A stretch of 38,977 nt of DNA. Origin: Saprospiraceae bacterium UBA2329 (GTDB lineage: Bacteria > Bacteroidota > Bacteroidia > Chitinophagales > Saprospiraceae). A program made the position numbers and the translations under genes. The notes below the pieces were generated by a model. It was not told the DNA's origin, ran no database searches, and saw only the letters and a list, made by a program, of their open reading frames with translations. Positions 15,640 to 24,617 of this stretch are shown piece after piece. The stretch's first letter is position 1. The number at the start of each line of letters is the position of its first letter. Where the stretch lies: the NCBI GenBank assembly GCA_002344975.1, contig DDUV01000118.1, forward strand, positions 2,752 to 41,728. Direction: 5' to 3'.

Positions 15640-17139
15640 TTAATACCCTTGATTTTGAACTAATTGAGTGCCCAACAGCTCTCTTTCCGGTATCGGGAAT
15701 ACTTCGTTTTTATTGGCTGTAAAGCCTCTGGACCCCAGCTTGGCAGCAGCGTCGCCCCACCTCACCAAGTCGAAGAAGCGGTGGCCTTCGCCGGCCAATT
15801 CCAGCCTGCGTTCGGCTTTGATAGCGGCCAAGGAAACGGGTACGGAGGGAAGCCCCACGCGTGCGCGCACTGCGTCCAACAAGGCCTGTGCCCGCGTTCC
15901 GGTACCTCCCAATGCCTCGGCCTCCAGCAGGTAGGTGTCGGCCAAGCGAATGATGGGTGTGTTTTGCCGGTAGTTCAATTCCAGAGCGCCGCCACCGGTT
16001 CTGACGTCAGAGCGGCGTGGGAGGAATTTGTTCAGGAAGTAGCCCGTGTTTTGGTAGCCGGCAATGTAGGCTGCCTCGCCTGCTTCGCTCAATGTTTTGA
16101 GGTCGAAAACGGTGGCTTCAAAGCGCGGGTCGGTTTTGATGGCGTCATAAAAATCCTGTGTAAACACGTTGAAGCTCCAGCCGCTGGGCAGGTCGGGCGC
16201 ATTGGAACCGGCAGGCCGGGAATAGCTGCGGGGGCCTACCATCACGTTGAGGCTGTTGCCTTCATCGGCAGAGCTGCCCCACCAGCCCCAGTCGGAATTG
16301 CCGGCGCTGGTGTGTGTGCATTCCAAAATAAATTCGGAATTGAACTTGTTGTCGGTCACCCACAGGTCGCCAAAATTGGACAACAGGCGATAACCGTACT
16401 GGCTGGTTCCGCCGGGTTGCCCGTTCACTTCGGCCAACTGTGCGGCCGCCTGGGCGCCTTTACCCTGATACAACAAGGCTTTGCCCAGCATGGCCTGCGC
16501 GGCGCCCTTGGTGAGGCGGCCTGCATCAGTGGCTATGTTGACGGTGGGCGGCAAAACGGGAATGGCCTCGGCGAGGTCCTTCTCAATTTGCGCATACACC
16601 TCAGCGGGCGTGGACTGCTTCACGCTGTACATGTTGCCGGCGGTGAGCGGTTCCAGAATCAAAGGCACGTTTTTGAAAAGGCGTACCAAATTGAAATAAT
16701 AAATGGCTCTCAATGCCTTGGCCTCGCCTTCAAACCGTGCCTTGCGGACGGCGTCCATGCTCGTTTGCGGCAGTTTTTGCATCAGCGCGTTGGCTCTGAA
16801 GATGCCTTGGTAGTGGTCGTTCCAGAAGCTGGCGGGCATGATGGTAGGATTGAGGGTATAATTGGAAAACCCCTGAATGCCCGCGCCGTCGGTAGCGCCG
16901 CCGCCACCTGCAAAGTGGTCGTCGGAACCGGCGTTCATCATGGAAATCATGTTCTCAAAACCGCCGGAATTTTTCCTCAGCACGTCGTAAACGCCTACCA
17001 ATGCAGAAAAAGCCTGGCTTTCGTCGGCGTAGTAGTTTTCGGTGAGGAACTGGCCGGCAGGAGAAACCTCTATAAAGTCTTTGGTGCAGGCCGTGAAAAA
17101 GAGGATCAGCCCTGCGATCAATAAATTATGCAATTTCAT
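15640..17139 (-). CDS. susD: SusD-family starch/glycan-binding lipoprotein
   Basis: The 499-aa product is a RagB/SusD protein. It has a lipoprotein signal (MKLHNLLIAGLILFFTAC, Cys18), the usual DFIEVSP start, TPR-type helices in the N-terminal half (for example FEGEAKALRAIYYFNLVRLF) and the conserved C-terminal end ERRLELAGEGHRFFDLVRWG followed by NKNEVFPIPERE. It forms the lid of the SusC porin and delivers oligosaccharides. It starts 24 bp after the susC stop. The start codon is ATG. A long open frame on the opposite strand is a shadow of this gene's codon bias. Confidence 0.96.
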   Translation of the reverse strand: MKLHNLLIAGLILFFTACTKDFIEVSPAGQFLTENYYADESQAFSALVGVYDVLRKNSGGFENMISMMNAGSDDHFAGGGGATDGAGIQGFSNYTLNPTIMPASFWNDHYQGIFRANALMQKLPQTSMDAVRKARFEGEAKALRAIYYFNLVRLFKNVPLILEPLTAGNMYSVKQSTPAEVYAQIEKDLAEAIPVLPPTVNIATDAGRLTKGAAQAMLGKALLYQGKGAQAAAQLAEVNGQPGGTSQYGYRLLSNFGDLWVTDNKFNSEFILECTHTSAGNSDWGWWGSSADEGNSLNVMVGPRSYSRPAGSNAPDLPSGWSFNVFTQDFYDAIKTDPRFEATVFDLKTLSEAGEAAYIAGYQNTGYFLNKFLPRRSDVRTGGGALELNYRQNTPIIRLADTYLLEAEALGGTGTRAQALLDAVRARVGLPSVPVSLAAIKAERRLELAGEGHRFFDLVRWGDAAAKLGSRGFTANKNEVFPIPERELLGTQLVQNQGY

Positions 17140-17163
17140 AGAGAAATGAATTTTTAGTGTGGA

Positions 17164-20100
17164 TTAAAACTGTACCTGAATGCCGCCGATGAAAGACCTG
17201 GCCTGCGGGTAGAAGCCCTTGTCTATACCGAACACGCCGCCGCCGATTTCAGGATCGTAGCCGGTGTATTTGGTCAGGGTCAGCAGGTTTTCGCCGGTAA
17301 TATACAGTCGGATGCGGCCTGCGGAGATTTTATCCGCAATACTTTTGGGCAAAGAGTAGCCCAACTGAACGAGCTTGATGCGCGCATAGGTACCGTCTTC
17401 GAGGTAGAAGTCGGACATGCGGCCGAAGTTGCCGTTGCTGTCGTTGCTGGTCAGTCGCGGGAAGGTATTGGAGCTGCCCTCGCCCGTCCAGCGGCTCAGT
17501 GCTACGGTTTGGTAGTTGGAGTTGCCGATGTCTAAGCGACGCAATCCCTGGAAGATTTTGTTGCCGCCTGCACCCTGTGCAAAGACCATCAAATCAAAGC
17601 CTTTGTAATCGAGATTGACCGTGAGGCCGAACGTGTATTTGGGCAGGTTGGTGCCGAGGAAGGTTTTGTCGGCATCCGTAATGCGACCGTCGCCGTTGGT
17701 GTCTGTCCATCTGAAATCGCCGGGGCGCGCATTGGGCTGTATGGGAGCGCCGTCGGAATTGGCGTAAGCCGCAATGTCGGCCTCGTTTTGGAAAATGCCG
17801 TTGGTCTGGAAGCCGTAGAACGAGTTGTAAGACTGCCCCACTGCGGTACGGGTAACGACGCCCATAGACTGGAAGGATGCGTCGCCTACGATGAAGTCGG
17901 CATCAGAAGCCACATAGGTGACCTCGTTTTTGAGGTAGGAGAAACTGCCGTTGGCGCTGATGTTCAGGTCGCCCACTTTTTTGCGGTAGCCCAATTCTAA
18001 TTCCACGCCGCGGTTTTTCATGTCGGCCACGTTGCCCACAGGCTGCGAGGATACGCCCACATAACCCGGAATGTTGATGGGACGCAGGATGCCGGTAGTA
18101 GTTTTGTCAAACAGGTCCACATTGAGCGTGAGGCTGCTGAACAACTCTGCCTCGAAACCAATATTGGCTTGGCTGGTCTCTTCCCAACGGAGGTCGGGGT
18201 TGTCCAACGATGTAGGTGCGTAACCGGTGGTGATGATACCGGAATTGCCCAGCGTATAGTTGAAACCGCCGGCCACCGTTGCCAGATAACCGAAGTCGCG
18301 GATGGCATCGTTGCCCACTACGCCGTAACCGCCTCTGATTTTGAGGTGAGAAATGGTTTTGCCGCTTTGCCAGAAGTCTTCATTGCTGAGCACCCAACCT
18401 GCCGAAACAGACGGGAACACACCATATTTATTATTGGCGCCGAACCTCGATGAGCCGTCTCTTCTGATGATACCGGTGAGCAGGTATTTGTCGCTGAAAT
18501 TGTAATTGAGTCTTGCAAACAGCGAAGATACTTTGTGCTGCACCATATCATAAGAGGAGGTGGTGCGGCTGGATGCCGGAATGTCGAACGCGAAGGAAGC
18601 GGTTGTGTAGTCCTTCACCGGCAGGTTGAAGAGCGTGGTGCCCAAGCCGCCGCCGATGTTTTCTACATAAGCGCCCTGGCCCAGCAATACAGAAATCTGG
18701 TGCTCGTTGAAGGCTTTGTTGTACGAAATGGTATTCTCCACGTTCCAGTTGAACACCTTGTTTTCGCTCTTGCCGTAGCTGTTTTGCGAGGTGCTGCTGG
18801 TGGCGCTCAGATAAAAAACAGGCGTGAAACCTACGCCGCCCCAGTAGGCGCGCTTGATGCCGACGGAAGACTTCACCGAGATGTCTTTGGTGATGTCGGC
18901 TTGCAGGTAGGCATTGCCTACGATGTCGTCGGCCCAGTCGTAAGAGCCCAATCTCGTTTGAATGAAAGCAGTTGGGTTGCGCATTTCCTGGCCCACCAGC
19001 GAGGAGATGCCGTAGGGATTGCCGTTGGCGTCTCTGATGACGGGGTTCACACTGTATGGCGCCGTGTTGGCAACTGCCGGGTCGGTGACCACCACCGGAG
19101 TGATGGGGTCGAGGTTGATGGCCGAACTCAAAACGCCGCCGTACTCATCGGTAGCGCCAATGCCGGTAGCCTTTTGGTGCGAGTAGCCCAGCGTTTGCCC
19201 GAAGGTGAATATTTTGGAAATTTTGTGGGTGGAATTCAACCTGAAACTGGTGCGGTTGAAGTTGGAAATTTCCGTGGCCACGATGCCCTGTTGATCCTGG
19301 ATACCTGCCGACACATAAAACGTAGAGCGGTTGTTGCCGCCGCTGAGGCTCAACTCGTGCGAGTATCTCTGCGCGCCGTAGTTGAAAACCTCTTTTTGCC
19401 AGTCGGTGCCGGTCCCCAAATTGATACTGGGAAACAACAGCCCGCCGCCGCCGGCCACCGAGCGCTCATTGAGCAGGGCCGCGTACTGAGAGGCATTCAG
19501 CAATTTCAATACTTTTTCAGGCGCGGAAGTACCCATAAAGCCGTTGTAGCTCACATTGAACTTGCCTTCTTTGCCTTTTTTCGTAGTCACTAAGATAACG
19601 CCGGTAGCTGCGCGTGTGCCGTAGATGGCCGCCGAAGCAGCATCCTTGAGCACTTCGATGGATTCGATATCGGATTGATTGAGGTAGCCGATGCCGCCTG
19701 CGTCCACCACCACGCCGTCCACTACCCAAAGCGGGTTGTTGCCGCCACCGCCAAACGTAGTAATACCTCTGATGCGAATGGTAGAGGGCGAGCCGGGCTG
19801 GCCGGAGTTCTGCGCGATGGTTACCCCGGAGACGCGGCCTTGCAGCGATTGCTCAACGCGGGCACTGGGCACTTTTTCCAGGTCTTTGGTTTTCAAACTC
19901 GAAATCACGCCTGTCACGACGCTTTTTTTCTGAATGCCGTAGCCTACCACGATCACTTCGTCAAGCAGGGTACCTTCTTCCATTGCTACGTTGATGACGT
20001 TATCGGCGCCTAATCTGACCTCTTTCTCCCCATATCCTGTATAGGAAAAAATCAAAACGTCGGAACCGGCCGGAACCGATAATGTCCACGAACCATCCAC

Positions 20101-20271
20101 CTCGGTGATGGTTCCGATGCTGGTGCCTTTGACGAGTACATTGGCCCCGATCAAAGGCTCTTTGCTCTTGGCGTCTGTTACCGTGCCACCGACATTCCGC
20201 TGAGCGAATGTCCATGAACCGGCCAACATCAACAGCCCGAACAAAAGTGTTTTAGAAAATGTCATAAGCAT
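17164..20271 (-). CDS. susC: SusC-family TonB-dependent outer-membrane transporter
   Basis: The 1035-aa product carries a signal peptide ending SWTFAQ (about residue 24), a carboxypeptidase-regulatory-like domain (about 26-98), a TonB-box-like segment LDEVIVVGYG (103-112), a plug domain (about 117-235, with IRIRG and PLWVVDGV) and a C-terminal beta barrel. This is the SusC/RagA architecture. It imports glycan fragments using TonB energy together with the SusD partner. The first ATG (20271) and a second in-frame ATG (20265) both precede the signal peptide; the choice changes only two residues. A -7 element lies 43 bp upstream and three phased repeats lie further upstream. It is divergent from the regulator gene at 20518. 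Confidence 0.96.
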   Translation of the reverse strand: MLMTFSKTLLFGLLMLAGSWTFAQRNVGGTVTDAKSKEPLIGANVLVKGTSIGTITEVDGSWTLSVPAGSDVLIFSYTGYGEKEVRLGADNVINVAMEEGTLLDEVIVVGYGIQKKSVVTGVISSLKTKDLEKVPSARVEQSLQGRVSGVTIAQNSGQPGSPSTIRIRGITTFGGGGNNPLWVVDGVVVDAGGIGYLNQSDIESIEVLKDAASAAIYGTRAATGVILVTTKKGKEGKFNVSYNGFMGTSAPEKVLKLLNASQYAALLNERSVAGGGGLLFPSINLGTGTDWQKEVFNYGAQRYSHELSLSGGNNRSTFYVSAGIQDQQGIVATEISNFNRTSFRLNSTHKISKIFTFGQTLGYSHQKATGIGATDEYGGVLSSAINLDPITPVVVTDPAVANTAPYSVNPVIRDANGNPYGISSLVGQEMRNPTAFIQTRLGSYDWADDIVGNAYLQADITKDISVKSSVGIKRAYWGGVGFTPVFYLSATSSTSQNSYGKSENKVFNWNVENTISYNKAFNEHQISVLLGQGAYVENIGGGLGTTLFNLPVKDYTTASFAFDIPASSRTTSSYDMVQHKVSSLFARLNYNFSDKYLLTGIIRRDGSSRFGANNKYGVFPSVSAGWVLSNEDFWQSGKTISHLKIRGGYGVVGNDAIRDFGYLATVAGGFNYTLGNSGIITTGYAPTSLDNPDLRWEETSQANIGFEAELFSSLTLNVDLFDKTTTGILRPINIPGYVGVSSQPVGNVADMKNRGVELELGYRKKVGDLNISANGSFSYLKNEVTYVASDADFIVGDASFQSMGVVTRTAVGQSYNSFYGFQTNGIFQNEADIAAYANSDGAPIQPNARPGDFRWTDTNGDGRITDADKTFLGTNLPKYTFGLTVNLDYKGFDLMVFAQGAGGNKIFQGLRRLDIGNSNYQTVALSRWTGEGSSNTFPRLTSNDSNGNFGRMSDFYLEDGTYARIKLVQLGYSLPKSIADKISAGRIRLYITGENLLTLTKYTGYDPEIGGGVFGIDKGFYPQARSFIGGIQVQF

Positions 20272-20313
20272 GTAGATTTAAGTTGTAATAATTTGGTGAG
20301 TGTAGAACTTTGG

Positions 20314-20321
20314 CAAATGTA
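20314..20321 (-). promoter_or_regulatory. -7 promoter element of susC
   Basis: The minus strand reads TACATTTG, an exact TAnnTTTG match, giving a leader of about 35 nt. No TTG occurs at the expected -33 position, which is what an activator-dependent promoter often looks like. Confidence 0.55.
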
Positions 20322-20353
20322 CCCAAGCGCCCGCCGATACTCGTTTTTTCCAC

Positions 20354-20393
20354 TACTACATTGCTACTACAAGCTAAGCAACGGCGTACTACA
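20354..20393. promoter_or_regulatory. Three phased TACTACA repeats, candidate activator site
   Basis: TACTACA occurs at 20354-20360, 20365-20371 and 20387-20393. The spacings are 11 and 22 bp, so all three face the same side of the helix. They lie 33-72 bp upstream of the susC -7 element, in the 246-bp region shared with the divergent regulator gene. Binding by that regulator is inference. Confidence 0.5.
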
Positions 20394-20517
20394 ATAATTC
20401 AACCATAATTTTTTACCCCGGCAACATTTCTAAGAGTATCAACAGATTGTGCTTGTTTGGTCTTTTTTTTCGCTGATATCCGGGCTTTCCATAGTTTTGC
20501 TGTACGAAAGCAGCCTG

Positions 20518-23430
20518 ATGTATAAAATGATGCCATACATAGCACTCCTACTGGGAGCGTTGACTTGCCTGACAGCGCCCTTCCCTGTGTATGGCCAAGC
20601 CTCCAATCTGGGCAATCCGCCTGTTGTGAACTATCCCAAAAGCCAGACTTTAGCAGGCACGCAAACCTGGGCCATTGAGGAAGACGGGTTCGGATACACT
20701 TGGTTTGCCAACAACCAGGGCGTACTCCAATTTGATGGCTACCGTTGGGAACTGCTGCCCATTGCCAATAAAACCATCGTGCGGTCTTTGGCTTGCGACG
20801 CCGCCGAACACAAAGTTTATGTGGGCGGGCAAGGTGAATTCGGGTACTTCAGCCCAGATGCAAGAGGCGTTTTTCAATACACTTCGCTCTCAGCTACGCT
20901 GGATGAGCCACATCAAGACTTTGGAGATGTGTGGCACACCGTCGTTACAGAACAGGGGGTGTTTTTCAGAGCCGACCATCAGGTGTTTCGCTACCACCAA
21001 AAACGAGTACGACCACTTTTTAATGAAGAAAAATCGTTCAATTTTCTGTCTCAGTGGGGCAGTGAAATTATACTTCAGGACGATAAAAGCCAATTCTACA
21101 CCTTTGACGGACAGTCTTTTACTCCCCGGTCGCGCAATGGCTATTTCTCCCTCGGCCGCATCTCGGCCGTGCTGAATCGCCCCGGCGCCTCCACGCTCAT
21201 CGTCACCCTGCACAACGGCATTTTTGAGGAAACACCGACTGGGTTCATCCCCTGGGAAACAGATCAGGACGAGTACATTCGGTCGCGGGTGGTGTATTGT
21301 GCCGGCATGATGGCCGACCAGCGCATCATCTTAGGCACCTCGTATGACGGCCTGCTGATCATCAATCAGGACAGGAAAATCGAAACCCATCTCAACAAGA
21401 AAAACGGTCTTCAAAACAACACGGTGCTGGGTGTTGCCGCTACCCGCAAAGGCAATGTCTGGCTGGGTTTAGACAATGGAATTGATTTGGTTAAACTCAC
21501 TTCCGCTTTCCGCGAGTTCTACCCCGACGGCGAGTTGCAGGGCGCAGGCTACAGCGCAGTCATTCACCGGCAGCATCTGTATCTCGGCACCAATACCGGC
21601 TTGTACGCCATACCCTGGAAATCCTACTACTCGCCCACCGAGAAGCACCATTTCCATACGGTCGAAGGCGCCAGGGGGCAGGTCTGGAAACTCCAGGAAC
21701 TGAACGGCGAACTGCTGATGGGCCATCACGAGGGCGGTTTTGTCATAGATGGACTCAAAGCACGCAAAATCACGGCGGCCAACGGCATCTGGAAATTTGT
21801 GCCCCTTCCCGACGGCGCCCTTTTGGCGGGCTATTACGAAGGGCTTATTTCCTTGCGAAAAGACAATTCCGGCTGGAAACAGACCGCCCAATTGCAGGGC
21901 TTCAGCGAGAGCGCCCGCATTTTGGAAACCGACAAAAGCAGGCATCTCTGGATAGCCCACCCATACCGGGGCATTTTCAGGATTTCTGCCGGCGAGTTGT
22001 CTGAACTCCGTGTGAAAAAAGACCCCGTTTTTGTGCCGGTTCCCCGCCCGGCCAAGCCGTTGCTACATCAGATTTATAAAATAGAGGGTGAAATTGTGGT
22101 CAGCGATGCCGAACAGTTTTATGCCGTCCACCCCGATCATCTGAGCTTACGTCCGCTCGCCTGGTTGAATGCGCACATTCCCGTAGCAGGAGACCTGAAA
22201 TTTATGACGGAAGACGATTATCACAATATATGGTATGCTACCCGCAACGAAACCGGTCTATTAGTACCCCGGCAAACTTTTCAGAAGGGCTACGACAAAT
22301 ATGTGATCAACGCGCTCAACAACCGGCTGCCGGAGGGCTTTCAATCGGTATTCACCATTGATCCTTACAACGTCGTTTTTCCTACCGACAAAGGATTTAT
22401 TCTTTTCAATCCATCCTCTTATCTGCACGACACTATTGCCCCCATGCTGTTTCTTTCCGAAGTACTCATTTCCGGTGGAAAAGACAGCGTCATCCTCAGC
22501 GGCGCCATGAACAATCAAAAAAGTCTGTATGACTTTGATCTGTCTCATCGGCAAAATAATCTGCTCATCAGATATTCGGTCAGAAATGCCCCCGAAATCA
22601 ACGCCATGTTGTTCAGTCATCGCATAGGCGGGGCACAAGCGGAATGGGCAGAATGGTCGGCGGCTCCGGAGTTCAATCTCAGCCAGTTATCGCCGGGGAA
22701 GTATCAGGTAGCCATCAAAGCGAAAAGTCCAAACGGGGTGGAAAGCCGGCCAATTGTAGTGACCATCTGCATTCGTCCGCCCTGGTATTTGCATTCGTTC
22801 GCCTTGTTTTTGTATGTCATGGCAGTAGTTTTGGCCGTGTGGTTGCGCATACGCAGGCTGAAAAAACGGCATCATCTGGAAAAAAAGGACATCATAGCTG
22901 AAAACTTAGAAAAAGAAAAAGGCTACCTGCTGGATGCAGAAATCAGCCGGGAAGAAATCAACCTGTTGAAAAATGAAAAATTGGAAGCGGAGTTGAATTT
23001 CAAAAATCAGGAGTTGATTTCATATACCTATCACTTGGTCAATAAAAACGAGTTGATCAGCGAGATCAAACGGGCGCTCAATAAGCTGGAACCTAAGTTT
23101 GAACACGACAAAGAGTTGAAAAAAGAATACCGGCACATCCTCCAACTCATTGAGCAAAACGCAGATGCAGATGCCGACTGGGACAATTTTATGCAAAATT
23201 TCGATCAGGTACACTCCGATTTTTTCAAACGCCTCACCCAGGAGTTTCACCACCTCAGCCCCAATGACTACAAAATGTGTATCTACCTGAGAATGAATCT
23301 GACCTCCAAAGAAATTGCCGCGCTGATGAATATTTCCATTCGCAGCGTGGAAACCAACCGCTACCGGCTGAGGAAGAAATTAGGTTTGCAACCTGATGCA
23401 AATCTGACGCAGTTTTTGTTGAGGTATTGA
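20518..23430 (+). CDS. Membrane-anchored one-component PUL regulator (propeller, Y_Y_Y, LuxR-like HTH)
   Basis: The 970-aa product has a signal or anchor segment ending PFPVYGQ, a long periplasmic beta-propeller sensor (about 30-670, with repeats such as WAIEEDGFGYTWFANNQGVLQFDG and NVWLGLDNGIDLV) and a triple-tyrosine-type domain (about 680-752). A membrane helix (about 758-778) is followed by a coiled coil (about 785-870) and a LuxR-like helix-turn-helix (about 915-957, core LTSKEIAALMNISIRSVETN). No histidine kinase or receiver domain is present, unlike hybrid two-component PUL sensors. It probably senses glucan oligosaccharides in the periplasm and acts on DNA directly. I chose the ATG at 20518; an in-frame GTG at 20449 would add a second hydrophobic segment and is less likely. 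It is divergent from susC. Confidence 0.9.
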   Translation: MYKMMPYIALLLGALTCLTAPFPVYGQASNLGNPPVVNYPKSQTLAGTQTWAIEEDGFGYTWFANNQGVLQFDGYRWELLPIANKTIVRSLACDAAEHKVYVGGQGEFGYFSPDARGVFQYTSLSATLDEPHQDFGDVWHTVVTEQGVFFRADHQVFRYHQKRVRPLFNEEKSFNFLSQWGSEIILQDDKSQFYTFDGQSFTPRSRNGYFSLGRISAVLNRPGASTLIVTLHNGIFEETPTGFIPWETDQDEYIRSRVVYCAGMMADQRIILGTSYDGLLIINQDRKIETHLNKKNGLQNNTVLGVAATRKGNVWLGLDNGIDLVKLTSAFREFYPDGELQGAGYSAVIHRQHLYLGTNTGLYAIPWKSYYSPTEKHHFHTVEGARGQVWKLQELNGELLMGHHEGGFVIDGLKARKITAANGIWKFVPLPDGALLAGYYEGLISLRKDNSGWKQTAQLQGFSESARILETDKSRHLWIAHPYRGIFRISAGELSELRVKKDPVFVPVPRPAKPLLHQIYKIEGEIVVSDAEQFYAVHPDHLSLRPLAWLNAHIPVAGDLKFMTEDDYHNIWYATRNETGLLVPRQTFQKGYDKYVINALNNRLPEGFQSVFTIDPYNVVFPTDKGFILFNPSSYLHDTIAPMLFLSEVLISGGKDSVILSGAMNNQKSLYDFDLSHRQNNLLIRYSVRNAPEINAMLFSHRIGGAQAEWAEWSAAPEFNLSQLSPGKYQVAIKAKSPNGVESRPIVVTICIRPPWYLHSFALFLYVMAVVLAVWLRIRRLKKRHHLEKKDIIAENLEKEKGYLLDAEISREEINLLKNEKLEAELNFKNQELISYTYHLVNKNELISEIKRALNKLEPKFEHDKELKKEYRHILQLIEQNADADADWDNFMQNFDQVHSDFFKRLTQEFHHLSPNDYKMCIYLRMNLTSKEIAALMNISIRSVETNRYRLRKKLGLQPDANLTQFLLRY

Positions 23431-23447
23431 CCTCTCATTCCCCTACC

Positions 23448-24464
23448 CTACCCCATAAACCGGAACATCATTTCCAGGGCATCTTCAAAAACAGGCTCTT
23501 CAGGATTGACCATCAGGTCTATGTCGAGTTCGTCGGCGATGTCGTCCAGCATATCGGCAGCAATACCACTGGACAAGATTATTTGTTGGGGGCGGCACTC
23601 ATAAATGTTTTCCAAAATCCAAACCAACCAGTGTTGCAGCTTGGCCTCTATGTCGTCGGGAGAGAAAATTTCGTGCGCTACAATCATGCCGCTTTGCTTG
23701 TCCATGACCAGACCGATCATGGGAAAGAAGGGGCGGCTTTGGGCATCTTCACGCGTGGGACCAGGAGCATAAGTAAGGCACAAGAACATGGCGCCCTGCT
23801 GTTTTTTCAGCTTTTTGGCCTTTTTCATCAAGGCTGCGTCGGGCGGTATGGCAATGCTCACGTCGGCGTCGGGCATATCCATAATCTGGTCTTCCCAGAT
23901 GAGGCCCTCCGGCGTTTGGCGGGGTACGCGCACTAATACTTGCTCTTCGTCGAACTGCAGCAGTTCGGGGTTTTCTTCGGCACGGATAGAAACCGCCACC
24001 GCCTGTTGTAGGGCATGGACGAGAAAGGCGGCCTGCTCTTCGTTGATGTACCAGGGCAGCCAACTGGGCGCATAATCGCGGGCCATGACCCACTGGCCGC
24101 TGCCGCGATATTTCAGCCCCAGGTCTTTGATGAATTTGCGGTCTTTATCTGAGAGTATTTCCCTGTCTTCAAACGAAACGGAAATGCAACTTTGGCGCAA
24201 GCCGGCCATCATGGGGTCGTCTTCGCCGAATTCCAGAAGTTCGTAGTAGGAGTTCAGCCCCTCGGCGCCCATGTAAACATTGAGGGCCAAATGCTCGCCC
24301 AAATTGCCCAGCACACAGCAGTAGCCTATTTTGCCGGTCACAGGGTCCTGCACGCCGAAGAGATCGGAATCGTACATCCATTCCCAGGGCTTGAGGTCGC
24401 GATAGACTTCCGCTGCACGGTAGAGATCAAGCCACATTTGGCGGTTTTCTTTGGTGATGTTCAT
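23448..24464 (-). CDS. DUF7309/DUF6930-like protein, unknown function
   Basis: The 338-aa product begins MNITKENRQMWLDLYRAAE and continues LKPWEWMYDSDLFGVQDP, a pattern I recognise from proteins with an N-terminal DUF7309-type domain (about 5-165) followed by a DUF6930-type domain (about 205-330). The family assignment is from memory of this pattern. There is no signal peptide or membrane segment, and the protein is acidic, so it is likely cytoplasmic. The ATG at 24464 is chosen because the homologous part starts there; the frame stays open upstream to 24578. It converges with the PUL regulator, with only 17 bp between the stop codons. No function is known to me. Confidence 0.8.
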   Translation of the reverse strand: MNITKENRQMWLDLYRAAEVYRDLKPWEWMYDSDLFGVQDPVTGKIGYCCVLGNLGEHLALNVYMGAEGLNSYYELLEFGEDDPMMAGLRQSCISVSFEDREILSDKDRKFIKDLGLKYRGSGQWVMARDYAPSWLPWYINEEQAAFLVHALQQAVAVSIRAEENPELLQFDEEQVLVRVPRQTPEGLIWEDQIMDMPDADVSIAIPPDAALMKKAKKLKKQQGAMFLCLTYAPGPTREDAQSRPFFPMIGLVMDKQSGMIVAHEIFSPDDIEAKLQHWLVWILENIYECRPQQIILSSGIAADMLDDIADELDIDLMVNPEEPVFEDALEMMFRFMG

Positions 24465-24600
24465 TGCTGATGAAGTTAAATGACGCCGCAAGTTAGGAAT
24501 AAAATGCCGATTAATCCAAGAAAATACGGGCATTACAGCGTTTGTAAGATGTGGCAAAACCTCAGCAAAGGAGGACAAGCAATATCCGTCCCGGCATTTT

Positions 24601-24617
24601 TTGGCACGATTCTTGGT
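24601..24617 (+). promoter_or_regulatory. Sigma-54-like promoter
   Basis: TTGGCACGATTCTTGGT matches the sigma-54 consensus YTGGCACGRNNNTTGCW at all but one defined position; the mismatch is the C of the -12 GC. Spacing of the -24 and -12 elements is exact. Transcription would start near 24627 toward the small membrane protein gene at 25042. Confidence 0.5.

Noticed and set aside
15664..17124. A 486-codon open frame on the plus strand opposite susD
   Set aside because: It mirrors the codon bias of susD, gives a product rich in Gly/Ala/Val/His without recognisable domains, and susD is unmistakable.
18535..19593. A 352-codon plus-strand open frame opposite susC
   Set aside because: Antisense shadow; susC motifs on the other strand are continuous across it.
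20449..20517. An upstream GTG start for the PUL regulator
   Set aside because: It would place a second hydrophobic stretch before a good signal segment that begins at the ATG at 20518.
20518..23430. A hybrid two-component sensor reading of the PUL regulator
   Set aside because: The propeller and Y_Y_Y parts fit, but no histidine-kinase or receiver motifs lie between the membrane helix and the HTH.
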